From the NCBI GenBank assembly GCA_016858145.1, contig JAEHOE010000023.1, positions 868,001 to 932,000 of the forward strand: 64,000 nucleotides of DNA, written 5' to 3'. Source of the DNA: Edaphochlamys debaryana. Lineage: Eukaryota > Chlorophyta > Chlorophyceae > Chlamydomonadales. The notes under the pieces are model-generated. The model was not told the origin of the DNA, did not search any database, and saw only the letters and a list, made by a program, of their open reading frames with translations. The translations under genes and the position numbers were made by a program. The first letter of the stretch is position 1, and the number at the start of each line of letters is the position of its first letter. Of the stretch, positions 32,136 to 46,578 are shown in pieces.

Positions 32136-35100
32136 ATGAACTACAACGCGTCGGGCGTCCGCAACCGCTTTAAGACAGCGGAGGGCAGATTCGTGCTCCA
32201 CGCAGAGCGAACAACTGGCCTTCAGCCATTCAACTATCAGCGTTCGCCCCGCTTGACGCTCGCGCAGCTCCAAGGAGGAGCTGAGGAGGGGGCATGGATA
32301 CTCTTCAACATCGGGGAATGCCTAAACATTGCTCGCTACGATGCCACGCACAAGGTGCGGTGGCATGCGCACTCTCCCGCACCCTCCCACCATCCTCGGA
32401 GACAGCACGCGCCAGACGGCCCGAAGGACCCGCTCCCCATATCGAAACCCCTGTATAGAACTACTCTCAAGTGGCTCGGACCGGTCACATCCTTCCTCGC
32501 CCCTGACGGCGTGCCCTTGGCGCTGATCCCTGCACAGGATCCCTCCAAGGCGTTGCTGTTCAACAGCTCGCCCGTACGGACGGGCTACCCCACGTGCCAC
32601 GCCTACGCCCCCGCACGTGACGGACTGGACCTCCTCGTGGGCCTCGGGGACGGCTCGGGTGCGTCGGCGTCTCCCCGGGTGGAAAACACCCAGCAGGGCT
32701 GAGCTCTCGCGTGTCTGGGACACCGACAGAGGCGTTGACCAGGCCGGCTGTTGTGGCAGCCGTGCATGGGCACGGAGCGTGGCAGGAGCTGGAAGGAATG
32801 CTCCCATGCTAATTGCCTGCGGTCATGGTTGGCACCATTCATGCCCGCAAAGGAGGGCTTTGCTGGCAGCGCACGGGATGACGAAGTCCACGGCTCCACG
32901 GGCCGGGGCTCGTAAGGCCCAAAGGCTGGGGCGGAGTATCCGTGGGGGCACGTCAGACTTCACGGTTTCTGTGGGCTGTGTCCTGTTATCTAAGCCACAC
33001 TCCGAGATCCCCTTGCGGCACCCTGCACGTTCGGGCTGGGACAGGCTGGTCGGAGACGGGGGGGGCTCCGGCACGCGGCCATCAGTCTCCCGGTGCAGCA
33101 TGCACGCCTTGCCCCTCCACGCCCCGACCCCCTCCACCTCCCCCCCTCCCTCCCATCGCTCCCCCCGCAGTGCTGCTGCTCTCCCTGCGCGCGCACCTGC
33201 AGGCGGCCGGCATCTCCGTCAAGCCCAACCCCGCCGTCTCCCTGGCGCCCGAGACCGTGTCCGAGGTGCACCGCTGCACCGCCCTGGCCTGGGTGCCACG
33301 GTCCGACGCGGGCGTGTTCGCGGCGGCCTTCTCCTCGGGCAACATCTACGTGTACAAGAAGGTGGGGGGAGGGACGCGGGGGAGGGAGGGAGAGGTGGGG
33401 GAGGGAGAGGTGGAGGTGAGACCTAAGTGATACAAGAAAGGATGGGTAGATGGGGGTGTGGAGGGAGGAAGGGAGACAGGGGGGAGGTGGGGGGAGGAAG
33501 GGTCGAGCGGGGAATGGCTCGTTGCTGGTTGCGAGGTGGCGGGGTTCGGGGGTGGGGTGAGGAGCGGAGGCGGGTGGGTGTGCCTGAGGATTTTGGTTGA
33601 GAGCTCCGCCTCTGTCTCCTCGCCTCTCAATTTCTCGCTCCGCGACCCGCCTCCTTCACCAACTGTCCCCCACTTGACGTTATTCCCCACCCCTCGCAGT
33701 CCCACCTGACGGGCGAGGGCAGCGGCAAGTTCTCGCTCTCGCTGGGCTCGGGCAACAAGAGCCAGGCGCCCAGCAGCACCATTCAGGTGGGGTCAAGGGG
33801 CCCGGGGGCGGGGGCCGGGGGCCCGCAAGTCTCGCGGCTGAGCCCATCCCCGAGCCTTCCTACCCCGCTCACCCCCACGCATCCTCCCCTCCCTCTCCCA
33901 CCTCCCCCCTCTCCCATCCCAACCCCCTCCCCTCCATCCCCCTCACCCCCCACATCCCAACCCCTCCCCCACCCTCCCCAAACCCCAGCTCACGGGCGGG
34001 GGCGTGAACGACATTGCCGTCTCCCCCGACGGCCGCCTGCTGGCCGCCGCCTGCCGGGACGGCGCCCTGCGGCTGGTGGACCTGGGCAGCGGGGGCGTGG
34101 TGGGGGGCTTCTGCTCCTACTACGGCGCGCTGCTGTGCTGCGCCTTCTCGCCCTGCGGCAAGTTCGTGGCCACGGGGGGCGAGGACGACCTGGTGTCCGT
34201 GTACGGCGTGGCGGAGAGGTGGGGGGGGGGGGCGGGTACTGAAGGTTACAAGCGAGCAGGGCCCAGCTGAGGAGGGAAGAGGAGGAGGGTAGAGGTAGAG
34301 AGGAGGGCGGGAGGGGAAGAGGGGAGGCGTGTGCGCCGGTGGGGCTGGGGACGTGGGGGCCCGTGCAGCGACAGAGGTTGGGAGGATATCGGCAGGGCTG
34401 AGGCTGCGGGGGCGAGGGCGGTGTGTCGAGAGCCTGGCAGCGGGCCAGGGGAAAGGGGAGCGGGGCCGTGAGCTTGCAGTCAGGGCTGCCCCCCCGCCTG
34501 CCCTGTCGGGCTGCCCCGCCTCTCCCCCCCCCCAGGTCCCCTGTGGTGTACGGCGAGGGGCACCGCTCCTGGGTCAGCCGAGTGGCGTGGGACCCCTGGT
34601 GGGTGGGGCGCGGGGGCGGGTAGCAGGCTCTGGGAGCCTCCAGCCAGGCTCAAACAGCCACAAACGCTCCCGAACTCCCGCCTTTTTACCTAATGCCTCC
34701 ATAGCCGCACCCAGCCACCACCACCCCCGGCAACCCCCCCAACCACCCGCTCCCAACCCCCTCCCTCCCACCTCCGTCCCACCACCCCCACCATCACCCC
34801 AGGGCCTTCCACGACGCCAGCGGCGGCGCCTCGCGCCCCCGCACCGCCCTGCCCGAGCCCCTGGCGGGGCCCCCCCCGCGGCTGTACCGGCTCGGCTCCG
34901 CAGGCCAGGACTGCGAGCTGTGCATGTGGGACGTGCAGCCGGGCGGCGATGGCGAGGGCCTGGCGGGGCTCATGGCGGCGGCCAGCCTCGGCCCGGGAGC
35001 GGGGGGAGGCATGAAGTGAGTGGGCGGTTCGGGTGGGGGAAAGGGACGGCAGGGGCAGGAAAGGTGGGAGATTTTCGGAGCGCAGGAAAGGTGGGACAGG

Positions 35101-35988
35101 GTGGCCGCAAAGGGAGCGTGCAAGGGCCGGGTTGCGTCTGGGTCGAAGACGGGCGTCCGTGGCTGTCGTGGCATGGAAGGAGGCAGGAAGTGAGTGGACG
35201 GTTGTGGCGGGGGCAGGGGTGGCGGCACACGGGCGGGGGCGGGGCGGGAGAGGGGTGGGGGGCGAATGGGAGCGCTGGAGGGTGGGAGGGGCGGGCGTAG
35301 AGCGGGGCGGAGCCCGGAGGAGCCGGCAGGCGAACGCAGGGGCGGCGGGGCTCAGGGCGCACAGATGAGGAGCGCGCAAGGGGCCGGGTGTGTCTAGGTT
35401 GAGGGTGGGAGTTCTCAGCCGCGCAGGGATTGCTGTGCTCCACACTTCCTCCCTTGACTCCCCCACGGCCCCCCCTCGACCTCGCAGGCGCAACGGCAGT
35501 GTGGGGGCGCTGGCCGCTGCGGGCGGCTCCCGCCCCTCGGACGGCAGCCCGGTGGCGGGCTCGGGCCCCGGGCACGACCGCAAGTCCTCCGTGGGCAAGG
35601 GCGGCGGTCTGTGCCCCTCGCTGCCGCGGGCGGACATGTACATCATCCAGCCCGTCATGGAGCACAAGTGAGGGGGGAGGGGAAGGGGAGGGAGGGGAGG
35701 GGAGGGGAGGGCAGAGAGGAAGGGGAAAGGAGGGGTGGGCTAGCACGCAGCATCAGCGAAGGGGGCGAGGAAGAGGAGGAGAACAAAAGCAGAAGCACAG
35801 GCCCATTCGATCAAGTGCGCCTCATACTGCAACCCCTCATCAACGTGCCGCTGTCCCCCCCTGTGTACGGCAGGATCCACCTGGAGCCCATGTCGGATCT
35901 GCTGTACACCGAGGAGGCAATCTTCACGGTCGACCACACGGGCAACATACGCACTTGGGTGCGGCCGCAGCCCGAGGCGGGCGCGTGA
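32136..35988 (+). CDS. WDR20: WD-repeat protein of the WDR20 / creC family
   Basis: WDR20 and fungal CreC are WD-propeller partners that activate the deubiquitinases USP12/USP46 and CreB; that role here is inferred from the family. Nine phase-consistent exons: 32136-32354, 32538-32658, 33171-33361, 33700-33786, 33989-34218, 34536-34598, 34803-35015, 35488-35667, 35874-35988; 472 residues. The N-terminus (MNYNASGVRNRFKTAEGRF) matches the family opening. WD-type blades include LAWVPRSDAGVFAAAFSSGN, VNDIAVSPDGRLLAAACRDG, CCAFSPCGKFVATGGEDD and the hallmark GEGHRSWVSRVAWDPW. The end reads EPMSDLLYTEEAIF then GNIRTWVRP, the family's final blade. A Ser/Gly-rich linker (about 375-415) interrupts the last blades. 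The start ATG at 32136 is in an ACAATG context. Confidence 0.9.
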
Positions 35989-36891
35989 GGGGGCCACGGG
36001 GCACCTCCCGCGGGGTTTCGAGGAGTCGGGGCGCTTTGGCGCCGGCGCGGGCGCGGGCGCGTGAAGGGGGTGCGGGAGCGCGGGAGCAGCGGCGTGCGCC
36101 CTCGACTGTGGGGCCATCCGTGTCTAGAGACGGCGCTGGAGAGGTCAGGTGGGGGACCAGAGGGGGGCGCAAGGCCACCCGGTGCACTGCCCGCTCATGG
36201 CTTTGTGCAACAGCAGGCGAGAAGACAAGGCGGACTGGGGGGCTCTGCGTGGGCGGGAGCTCGTGTTGGTGGCAGGGGGGCGCTAGCAGGACGGGGGCCG
36301 GTTTAAAGCGCGGGCGGGAGCAGGCAAAGGGCCAGTAGGGCTGGTCGTTCTGCGGCCGGCGGGCAGCGCTGGGGTCAGGGGCGTGTGTGCTTCGGGGCGA
36401 GGCCGGAGACTTGCCGCCCCTCTGCGGGCTGCGGACGGTCCGCTTGGAAGGGGGCGTGGGTCGAGCGACCCCGCATGAGCACAGAAGGGGGCGGAAAGCG
36501 TTGTTCGGCGGGCCGGCGCGGCCGTGTCCTTTGGGTCGAGCTGTGTGACGGGGAGGTGCGACGCGGCAGGGACAATAGGTACGGCGAGAGGGGAGGTGGT
36601 GAGCGTTGGGGATAGCCACCTGCTGGTGGGTCCTCGCATGGCGGCCTCTCGGGGGGCAAGGCAAGTGCTGAGCACAAGGCAGTCCGGGTCTGCCTCCGGC
36701 AGCAGTGCAAACTTGACATATCTAGACTTGGCTCTCGGCCGCAGGTGAAGAACCCTTGTGGTCCTGATCAGGACCGGCTCGGGCCCGCCAGCGTCCCCAG
36801 TACCCCATCGGCTGTAATACTTGGCAAAGTATACCGCGCTTATAGCCACTGCTCCAGCCTTTCACCAGGACAAGTGCAACTGCACCGCTCC
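35989..36891. other. Intergenic region, WDR20-like gene to lipase
   Basis: About 0.9 kb in tandem orientation, holding the WDR20 3' UTR and the lipase promoter. A GGCGCGGGCGCGGGCGCG run lies near 36042-36061. TGTAA at about 36813 is far from the WDR20 stop. A frame open from 36745 into the lipase gene begins with GTG, so I place the lipase start at the first ATG, 36892. No separate gene is supported. Confidence 0.55.
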
Positions 36892-39800
36892 ATGGGCGGC
36901 CCGGAAGAGCACCGGGCTCCGGGGGCTGCAGCGCCTAGCTGCAACACTTTAGCTGTTTTTGTGGCTGCAATCGCAGCCATCGCGATGCTGTGGGCCTGGC
37001 ACTGTCCCGAGCGAGTAGTGCCCTTCGTCGTCGCGACGCTGGGGTCATCCAGCTTCGTTGGACCCGCGCTGGACCGCTTGATGCCATCACAACGTAGGTA
37101 ACCTGTCGTCAGGATAAGTACGGATCGTGTTGTAGGCACCAGCCACGCCGCTCCAACCCACCGGGTCGCCTTGCCACGCAGCAGCCCTTCCCCTGCGCCT
37201 GCTCCTGCTCATCGTTGTTGGGGCGGTGCTAGGCAGGGCGGCCCCGGCGCTGCTGCCCGTCTCCCTGCTGCCCGTCTTCCTGCTCCTCGCCCTGGCCGTG
37301 CCTGCCCTGCTGGCTCTGGTCGCCCTGTTCTGCGCGCTCGAGCACTGGTGAGGTTGGCAAGGCCTAGCTCATCGGCTCCAATCCTCCCCGGCGCGCCCCT
37401 CCTGCGGTCCCTCACAGCAGCTAGGGCCCAAGGCCCAAAGCCCAGCACACGCGCGCTGACATGTGGACGAGACGTTGTGCCCCCTGCACCCTTCCGCCCT
37501 TGCGCCCGCGGTACACGCCCTACGCCACAACCAAGCGCTCCGCTTCGTTCATGTCTTCTACCCACCCGTGCACCCGGCAGGCGCCGCCAGGGTAATGCCC
37601 GCCTGCCCGACTCCGTAGCGGCGCTGCTGTGCAGCCGCGTGTACGGGCCCGGGCCGCAGATCGAGACGGAGCTGTGGGCCTCCCCCTGGAGGGGGTTCGC
37701 CCTGACCGGGGCGGAGCGCGTCATGGTGAGGCTGCCCGCATGGGGTCAAAGGGTTGCTCGATTCAGGCGGGCATCTGCCATCTTACCGCCACGAGCCGAC
37801 AAGCTGAACCGTGTGGTCGACAGCTCTAGCCCCCCCCCCTGCCCACTCCACCCTCCAGGAGGAGGGCCTGGAGGCCCGGGTTGCGTTGTACGACCTGTGC
37901 GGCGTGGAGGGGTCCGCCGGCTGGCTGGCGGCACAGGTGCTCGCGCTGCTGGGCGCACCGCTGAGGTGGGTGGGCGGGCTGGGGCTGCGGGCGCACGTGC
38001 TTCTTGTGGACGAGCGCTGGCCATGCATGCATGGCGCTGTACGGCAGGCACGTGGTCGTGGTCATCAAGGGCACGGACGTACGGTCGTACTCGCCGCTCT
38101 TCGCTGACGTCAACCTCGCCCTGTCGGAGGCAAAGGTGCGCTCGCGGGGCCTCCGTGCAGACCCACCGCAAACCCTGCTCGTCCCTGCCAGATACATAGG
38201 CTGGCCTTCTCCCGACCTGCCTGCTGACCTGCCGCCTGTGGTAGATGCGTCTTAAAGGGCAGGTCTAGGCTTGACAGGAATCCCACTCTCGTAGCTTGAA
38301 AGCGACGTCCCCACGCTTCTCCCCGCCCGACCCAGGGTGCAGCTCGGGATGCAAACCTTGCCTCCCCCCATCCCCCTTGCCAGGTGCTCCGTGGCTGCCA
38401 GTCGGTCCTGGGGCGGCCCTCTGTGGCTTTCCTCGGCTCCCTTCGCCTCAGCGTGCTGAGGGCTCTGGAAGCCCAGCGGCACCCGGGATCGCTGAAGGTG
38501 GCAGGCGCGTGCCGGGTGTGGGTGACGGGCCACTCCCTCGGGGGCTACCTGGCGCAGGTGCGGAGGGGTTGAGAGGGCCGTGGTCCAGGGGCGACGGGGA
38601 GGGAGAGGATTCTAGCTTGGAGACATGGTCCCCGGGTGGGGAGCGAGGGGAAAGGGCTGCGCTCGCGGACCCCTGAGTGGCGCCCCCAGCCAGCCATTCG
38701 GGAGCGCAGCATGAGTACTACTACGGGCAGCTATGTCTTCTCGACTCGCCTCCTCATGTACCCCCGTCTTCATCCTGCCCGTCCCTCCGTCAGCGGCTGA
38801 GCTGGGAGCTGGTGGCCCCAGGGGGGTGCGGTGGCCGGTCCGGGGTGCCCCTCGAGTGTGTGGCGTTTGAGAGCCCCGGCCTGCTTGCCGACGATCTGGC
38901 CTGCGTGCGGCGCGCCTTCGGAAAAACTTCCACTGCGCTGGAGAAGCTTAAGGTGTGGGGGCGCCTGGGGTGGCTGAGCCCAGAACGGGAACCAGCAAAG
39001 GAGACAACAAGGTGTGTCTGTCCTCCTCAGGACAGGGAAAAGGGCTGAGCCCCAAACCCCGCGAGGCCGGGCAGCACTGGGGCCGCGCAATCAGGCACTA
39101 CGCCCCACAGCGCACGGACTAAACCCAACTCGTATCGTGTTGGGGTGGTACCGAGCCGTGTCACTTGTTGAGAGAACGAGGCGGGGCAAGATCGGGGCCG
39201 CCTCCGGGGATGAGAGGGCAGCGAGCTGTTGAAGATTGCCCTTGTCGCACGAAGGGTGGACGTGGAGCCGTACGGAAAGCCCATTATGAAGACCTACCTA
39301 TACCTAAACTACTTTCCCCCCTGCCCTGCTCCCCTCCCCTCCCCTCCCCCCACCTCCTTGCAGCCCCGCTTCCGCGTCTATCAGGTTCTCCCCAACTCCA
39401 TCAACATGCTGGGCTCCCACGAGCTGTCCTCAGTGTGGGCCTGCCGGCTGTCGATGGACACCTGGGAAGCGGCCTACCTGCGCTCTGCGGCCCTGGCTGC
39501 CGTCAACAGGTGGGGCTGGTAGTAAGATCGAAAGGAAGTGTGTCGTCGGCCATTGGAGCCGGGCCTGGGCCTGGGCAAGGTCGATCAGACTTTCCACAAC
39601 GGACAAGGGTGGCTGCCTGAAGGCAGGAAAAGGCCTGAGCCCCGTGGTCCCCCCCAGGGGGCCCAATGTTCGAGTCTGGCTCCGTGCAGCCCTCAACCCC
39701 TCTCCACCACCAGCCCGCACCACGGCACGCGGGCTGCAAAGTGTTGCAACTACCGCACCAACAACGGATACGAGATACGCACAACGGAAAAGGACGGGCG

Positions 39801-41379
39801 GGCGGGGGCTTAGGCCTTAGGGGACATGCGGAGTAGGGGCAGGACCCTGTCGCCCTCGTCTCCTCTCCTAGCCGCCCTGACCCTGCCCTCCACCCCCTCC
39901 ATCGCCCCAGGACCCTTTTGTACGTGAGCCTCTACAGCGCCATTGGTCACCTGGTCGGCGCCGTCAGGGCCGCCCTGGACGCCGCCAGGGTCGCCGCCGC
40001 CGCCAGGCAGGCCACCAGCGCGGCGGCGGCGGCCCAGGCCGCCGCGGCAGCGGCGGCGCAGGCCGCCACCGCGGCGGCGCAGCAGGCGGCCGCGCGGCCC
40101 GTGCCTCGCTTCGCCAGTTGGGTGGCCAGCTGGGTTCCGTCGCTGATGCCGCCAGGGCCGGTCAAGCAAGGGGCGGAGCGGATGGCCGGCTGGGTGGCGG
40201 AGTGGGCGGCGCCCGCGGCCGCCGAGGCGGCTGCGCAGCAGGCGGCGGCCGCGGGCGTGGCGGCCGCGAGCGCGAGTGCGGCGACCAGCGCGCTGGGCAG
40301 CGTGTGCGAAGGGGTGGTGCGAGCACACGTCTTGGACCAACAGGTGGGCGGGAGGTGGTAGGATGGGGGGAAGGGGATAGGATGGTGGTGCTGGGGACCG
40401 GCGCTTGCTACCGTGGGGTGCGTGGGGTCAGGCGCCGTGTGTGACTCATGCTGGCCAAACAACAAAGGTGATTTCTTGCTGCACTCACCGCACCCTTGCC
40501 AGATGCTCTGCGTCCAGGCGACCCACGCCTTGTAAACCTTTGCCCTCTGCAGAAGCATCTGGCGGCGTCCCTTCTGGCGGCCGGAGCCTGCGCCTACAAC
40601 GTGCTCGGCGTCGAGGTGAGGCTCGGTGCGCGCTGACCCCCTGCCGGCACCCCATGCCGCTGTCAGGTTGTTGCCGAGAGGATCCACGTCCCTCTTTGCA
40701 CTCCACTCCGCGGCGCCCCCGTCGCTGTACCCCGCGTCCCAACCCCCACAACCTAACCCCCACCTCCCACTCCCTCCCGCCCCCCCCCACACCACGATCC
40801 CTCCACACCGCAGGCCAGCCACGCCCTGGCCCTTCACTCCATCGACGGCCTCATCGCAGCCTCCGTGGAGGGGCCCCGCATCCGCGCCGCGCGCATGCGC
40901 TCGTGGCCCACCCTTGGGGCGCCGCTCAGCTTCTGGGGGGTTACCAAGAGGGCGCTGCACAAGGTGGGCTGCGCGCACTGGGGTTCCGAATTCATCAACG
41001 AAGCTCGCTTGTACATGACCGTAGTGGCGGGACTTGCTTGGTGGGGGGCGCTCGGGAAACGGGAAGGCGTTGTAGCCAGGCAGACAACAGCTAGGCCTAC
41101 ACCCGGGCGTCGTGGCGCGCCAAGGGGCATAAGTTGGGCTGGGCAGTGACCAATGAGATGCCACCAGGCAGAAGTTCGTTAGTGGCCCCCCTCTTGCCCA
41201 CCTACCCCTCCTCTTCGGTTACTTGCCTTCTGATCCCATGCCGTCCCTTGGCCCCCTCTCTCGTGCAGGTGTTTGTGGGCGACATGGGCTGGCGCAACCT
41301 GGTTGAGGACCGCAACCGCCTGCTTACGGAGCGGCTGCTGGCCATGCCGGGCTACGAGCCGGAACTGAGGGACGAGTGA
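36892..41379 (+). CDS. Membrane-anchored class-3-like lipase (alpha/beta hydrolase)
   Basis: Probably hydrolyses acyl esters of lipids. Twelve phase-consistent exons: 36892-37093, 37182-37347, 37581-37725, 37859-37965, 38048-38135, 38384-38557, 38794-38952, 39364-39509, 39911-40343, 40553-40615, 40814-40963, 41269-41379; 647 residues. The first about 125 residues hold two to three hydrophobic segments (TLAVFVAAIAAIAMLWAW; LPLRLLLLIVVGAVLG; LLPVFLLLALAVPALLALVA), so the protein is probably membrane-bound. VVVVIKGTD precedes the nucleophile elbow VTGHSLGGYLAQ (Ser about 287). LECVAFESPG and RVYQVLPNSINMLGSHE fit the segments carrying the Asp/His part of the triad, but I cannot fix those residues. 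Exon 9 adds a 145-residue Ala/Gln-rich helical insert ([20 protein letters not shown]). The acceptor of exon 2 could also be 3 bases further on. Plastid, ER or lipid-droplet membrane location is undetermined. Confidence 0.82.
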
Positions 41380-42392
41380 AGGAAGGGACGCGTGAACAGA
41401 GAGAGGGACGAGCAGGGTGGGGGAGCAGGGCACGAGGGGGGCCAGCGAGGCCAACGGAAGGGCGGACAAGTGAGGGCATGGGCGGGGCCTCTGGCGCAGT
41501 GGTGCCTGCTCGCACCGCGCAGCACTCATTGAGGCTTGGGTCACGATTTGGGGGCGGGGTGAAGCCTTGGTTGCCATGCGCAATGCACGCTTTGTGGAAG
41601 ACAGGCTGGGAATGCTGAGGCCTGGGGGCCCGGGGCCATTCACGAGGAGGCGGGGGCCTCCTCGGCGCTCTGGCACCTGCTCAGGACACGTCGCGCTGCA
41701 ACACGTTACACCGCCTGTGCCCCTCGAGACTCCGAGGTGAACACCTCGGCTCCCCAAACCCCACCCTTCAACCAGCCCAGACATTGTCGGTGGCTCCTGC
41801 GGCTCCTCTTTTCCCCTCCCTCCTCCTGGACCCACGCCCCCGGGGTCACGACGGCGCAACACGCAACGTCAACACTGCCGGCTGCCGCAGTGTCCGCCCC
41901 CAGTGCACGACACCCAGCCCTGCAGTCCCCGTCCGGCTAGCGTGCACCCTGCCCTCCAGTCCCCGCCGGCCTCCCGCAGCCCAGTCAAAACTTTCTGCCG
42001 CATCCCCTGCGGCCAAACCCACATTCCCTGCCGGCCCCATCCCTGCGTTTCACAACCCGCTTCAGCCCCTCCTCCACACAACGAGCTCCTGGGGTGCCTC
42101 CAGCCGCGCCCCGGCCGCGCCTCGACCGCTGCCTCGCTGCGCCGCCTTGCCGGCGGGCGGCCCTCGCTCTCCCAGCTCCCAAGGCGGAGCACGCAAGGGG
42201 TCCAATTGGAGGCGCAGCCAGTGGCCAGCGGCCGGCCGGCAAATCTGCAGCCCCTCGGCGGCACGACCCCTGCTCCCCAGTCATCAAGCCATGCACTTGG
42301 CCCTGGCCGCTTACATGACCTGTGGGTTTGGAGGGCGATGAGAACAGGGCACGTCCGTCCTCCCGTCAGGCCCCGGTGCCGTAACGCCCTCG
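41380..42392. other. Convergent intergenic region, lipase / reductase copy 1
   Basis: About 1 kb holding the 3' UTRs of two convergent genes. It is Pro/Ala-coding-like in several frames but without a recognisable domain. A minus-strand TGTAA (42311-42315) lies 78 bp beyond the reductase stop. Confidence 0.55.
42311..42315 (-). terminator. Possible TGTAA poly(A) signal for reductase copy 1
   Basis: TTACA on the plus strand is TGTAA in the sense of the minus-strand gene, 78 bp after its stop at 42393. TGTAA is the usual poly(A) signal of volvocalean algae. One five-base match by itself is weak evidence. Confidence 0.45.
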
Positions 42393-46310
<3,918 letters not shown>

Positions 46311-46578
46311 GGCTGCTGTGAGAGTGAAAAGATGAGGTGAATTGCAGTGCTCGCGGAAGAATGTGGGACTGGAGCGGGAGGGAGTCGAGGCAAGTCGCCG
46401 ATGTGCAGCTTGCATGACCCCGCGCGTAGATCACCATACCGCGCCAATTGACCTCCGCACTCTGTACAGAACGCAGTCGTGTTGCGTACAGACCCTTCCC
46501 CGTGCTTGGACTGAGCTGCACGCGACTTGCGAGGGCATTCTTCTTTGCCATCGCCGTCGCTGAGCGGCCCCCGTCGCC
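46311..46578. promoter_or_regulatory. Shared divergent promoter, reductase copy 1 / PPC2
   Basis: Only 268 bp separate the two outward start codons, so the promoters of a fatty-acid-synthesis gene and an anaplerotic carboxylase gene overlap or share elements. No clear TATA box. Confidence 0.6.
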
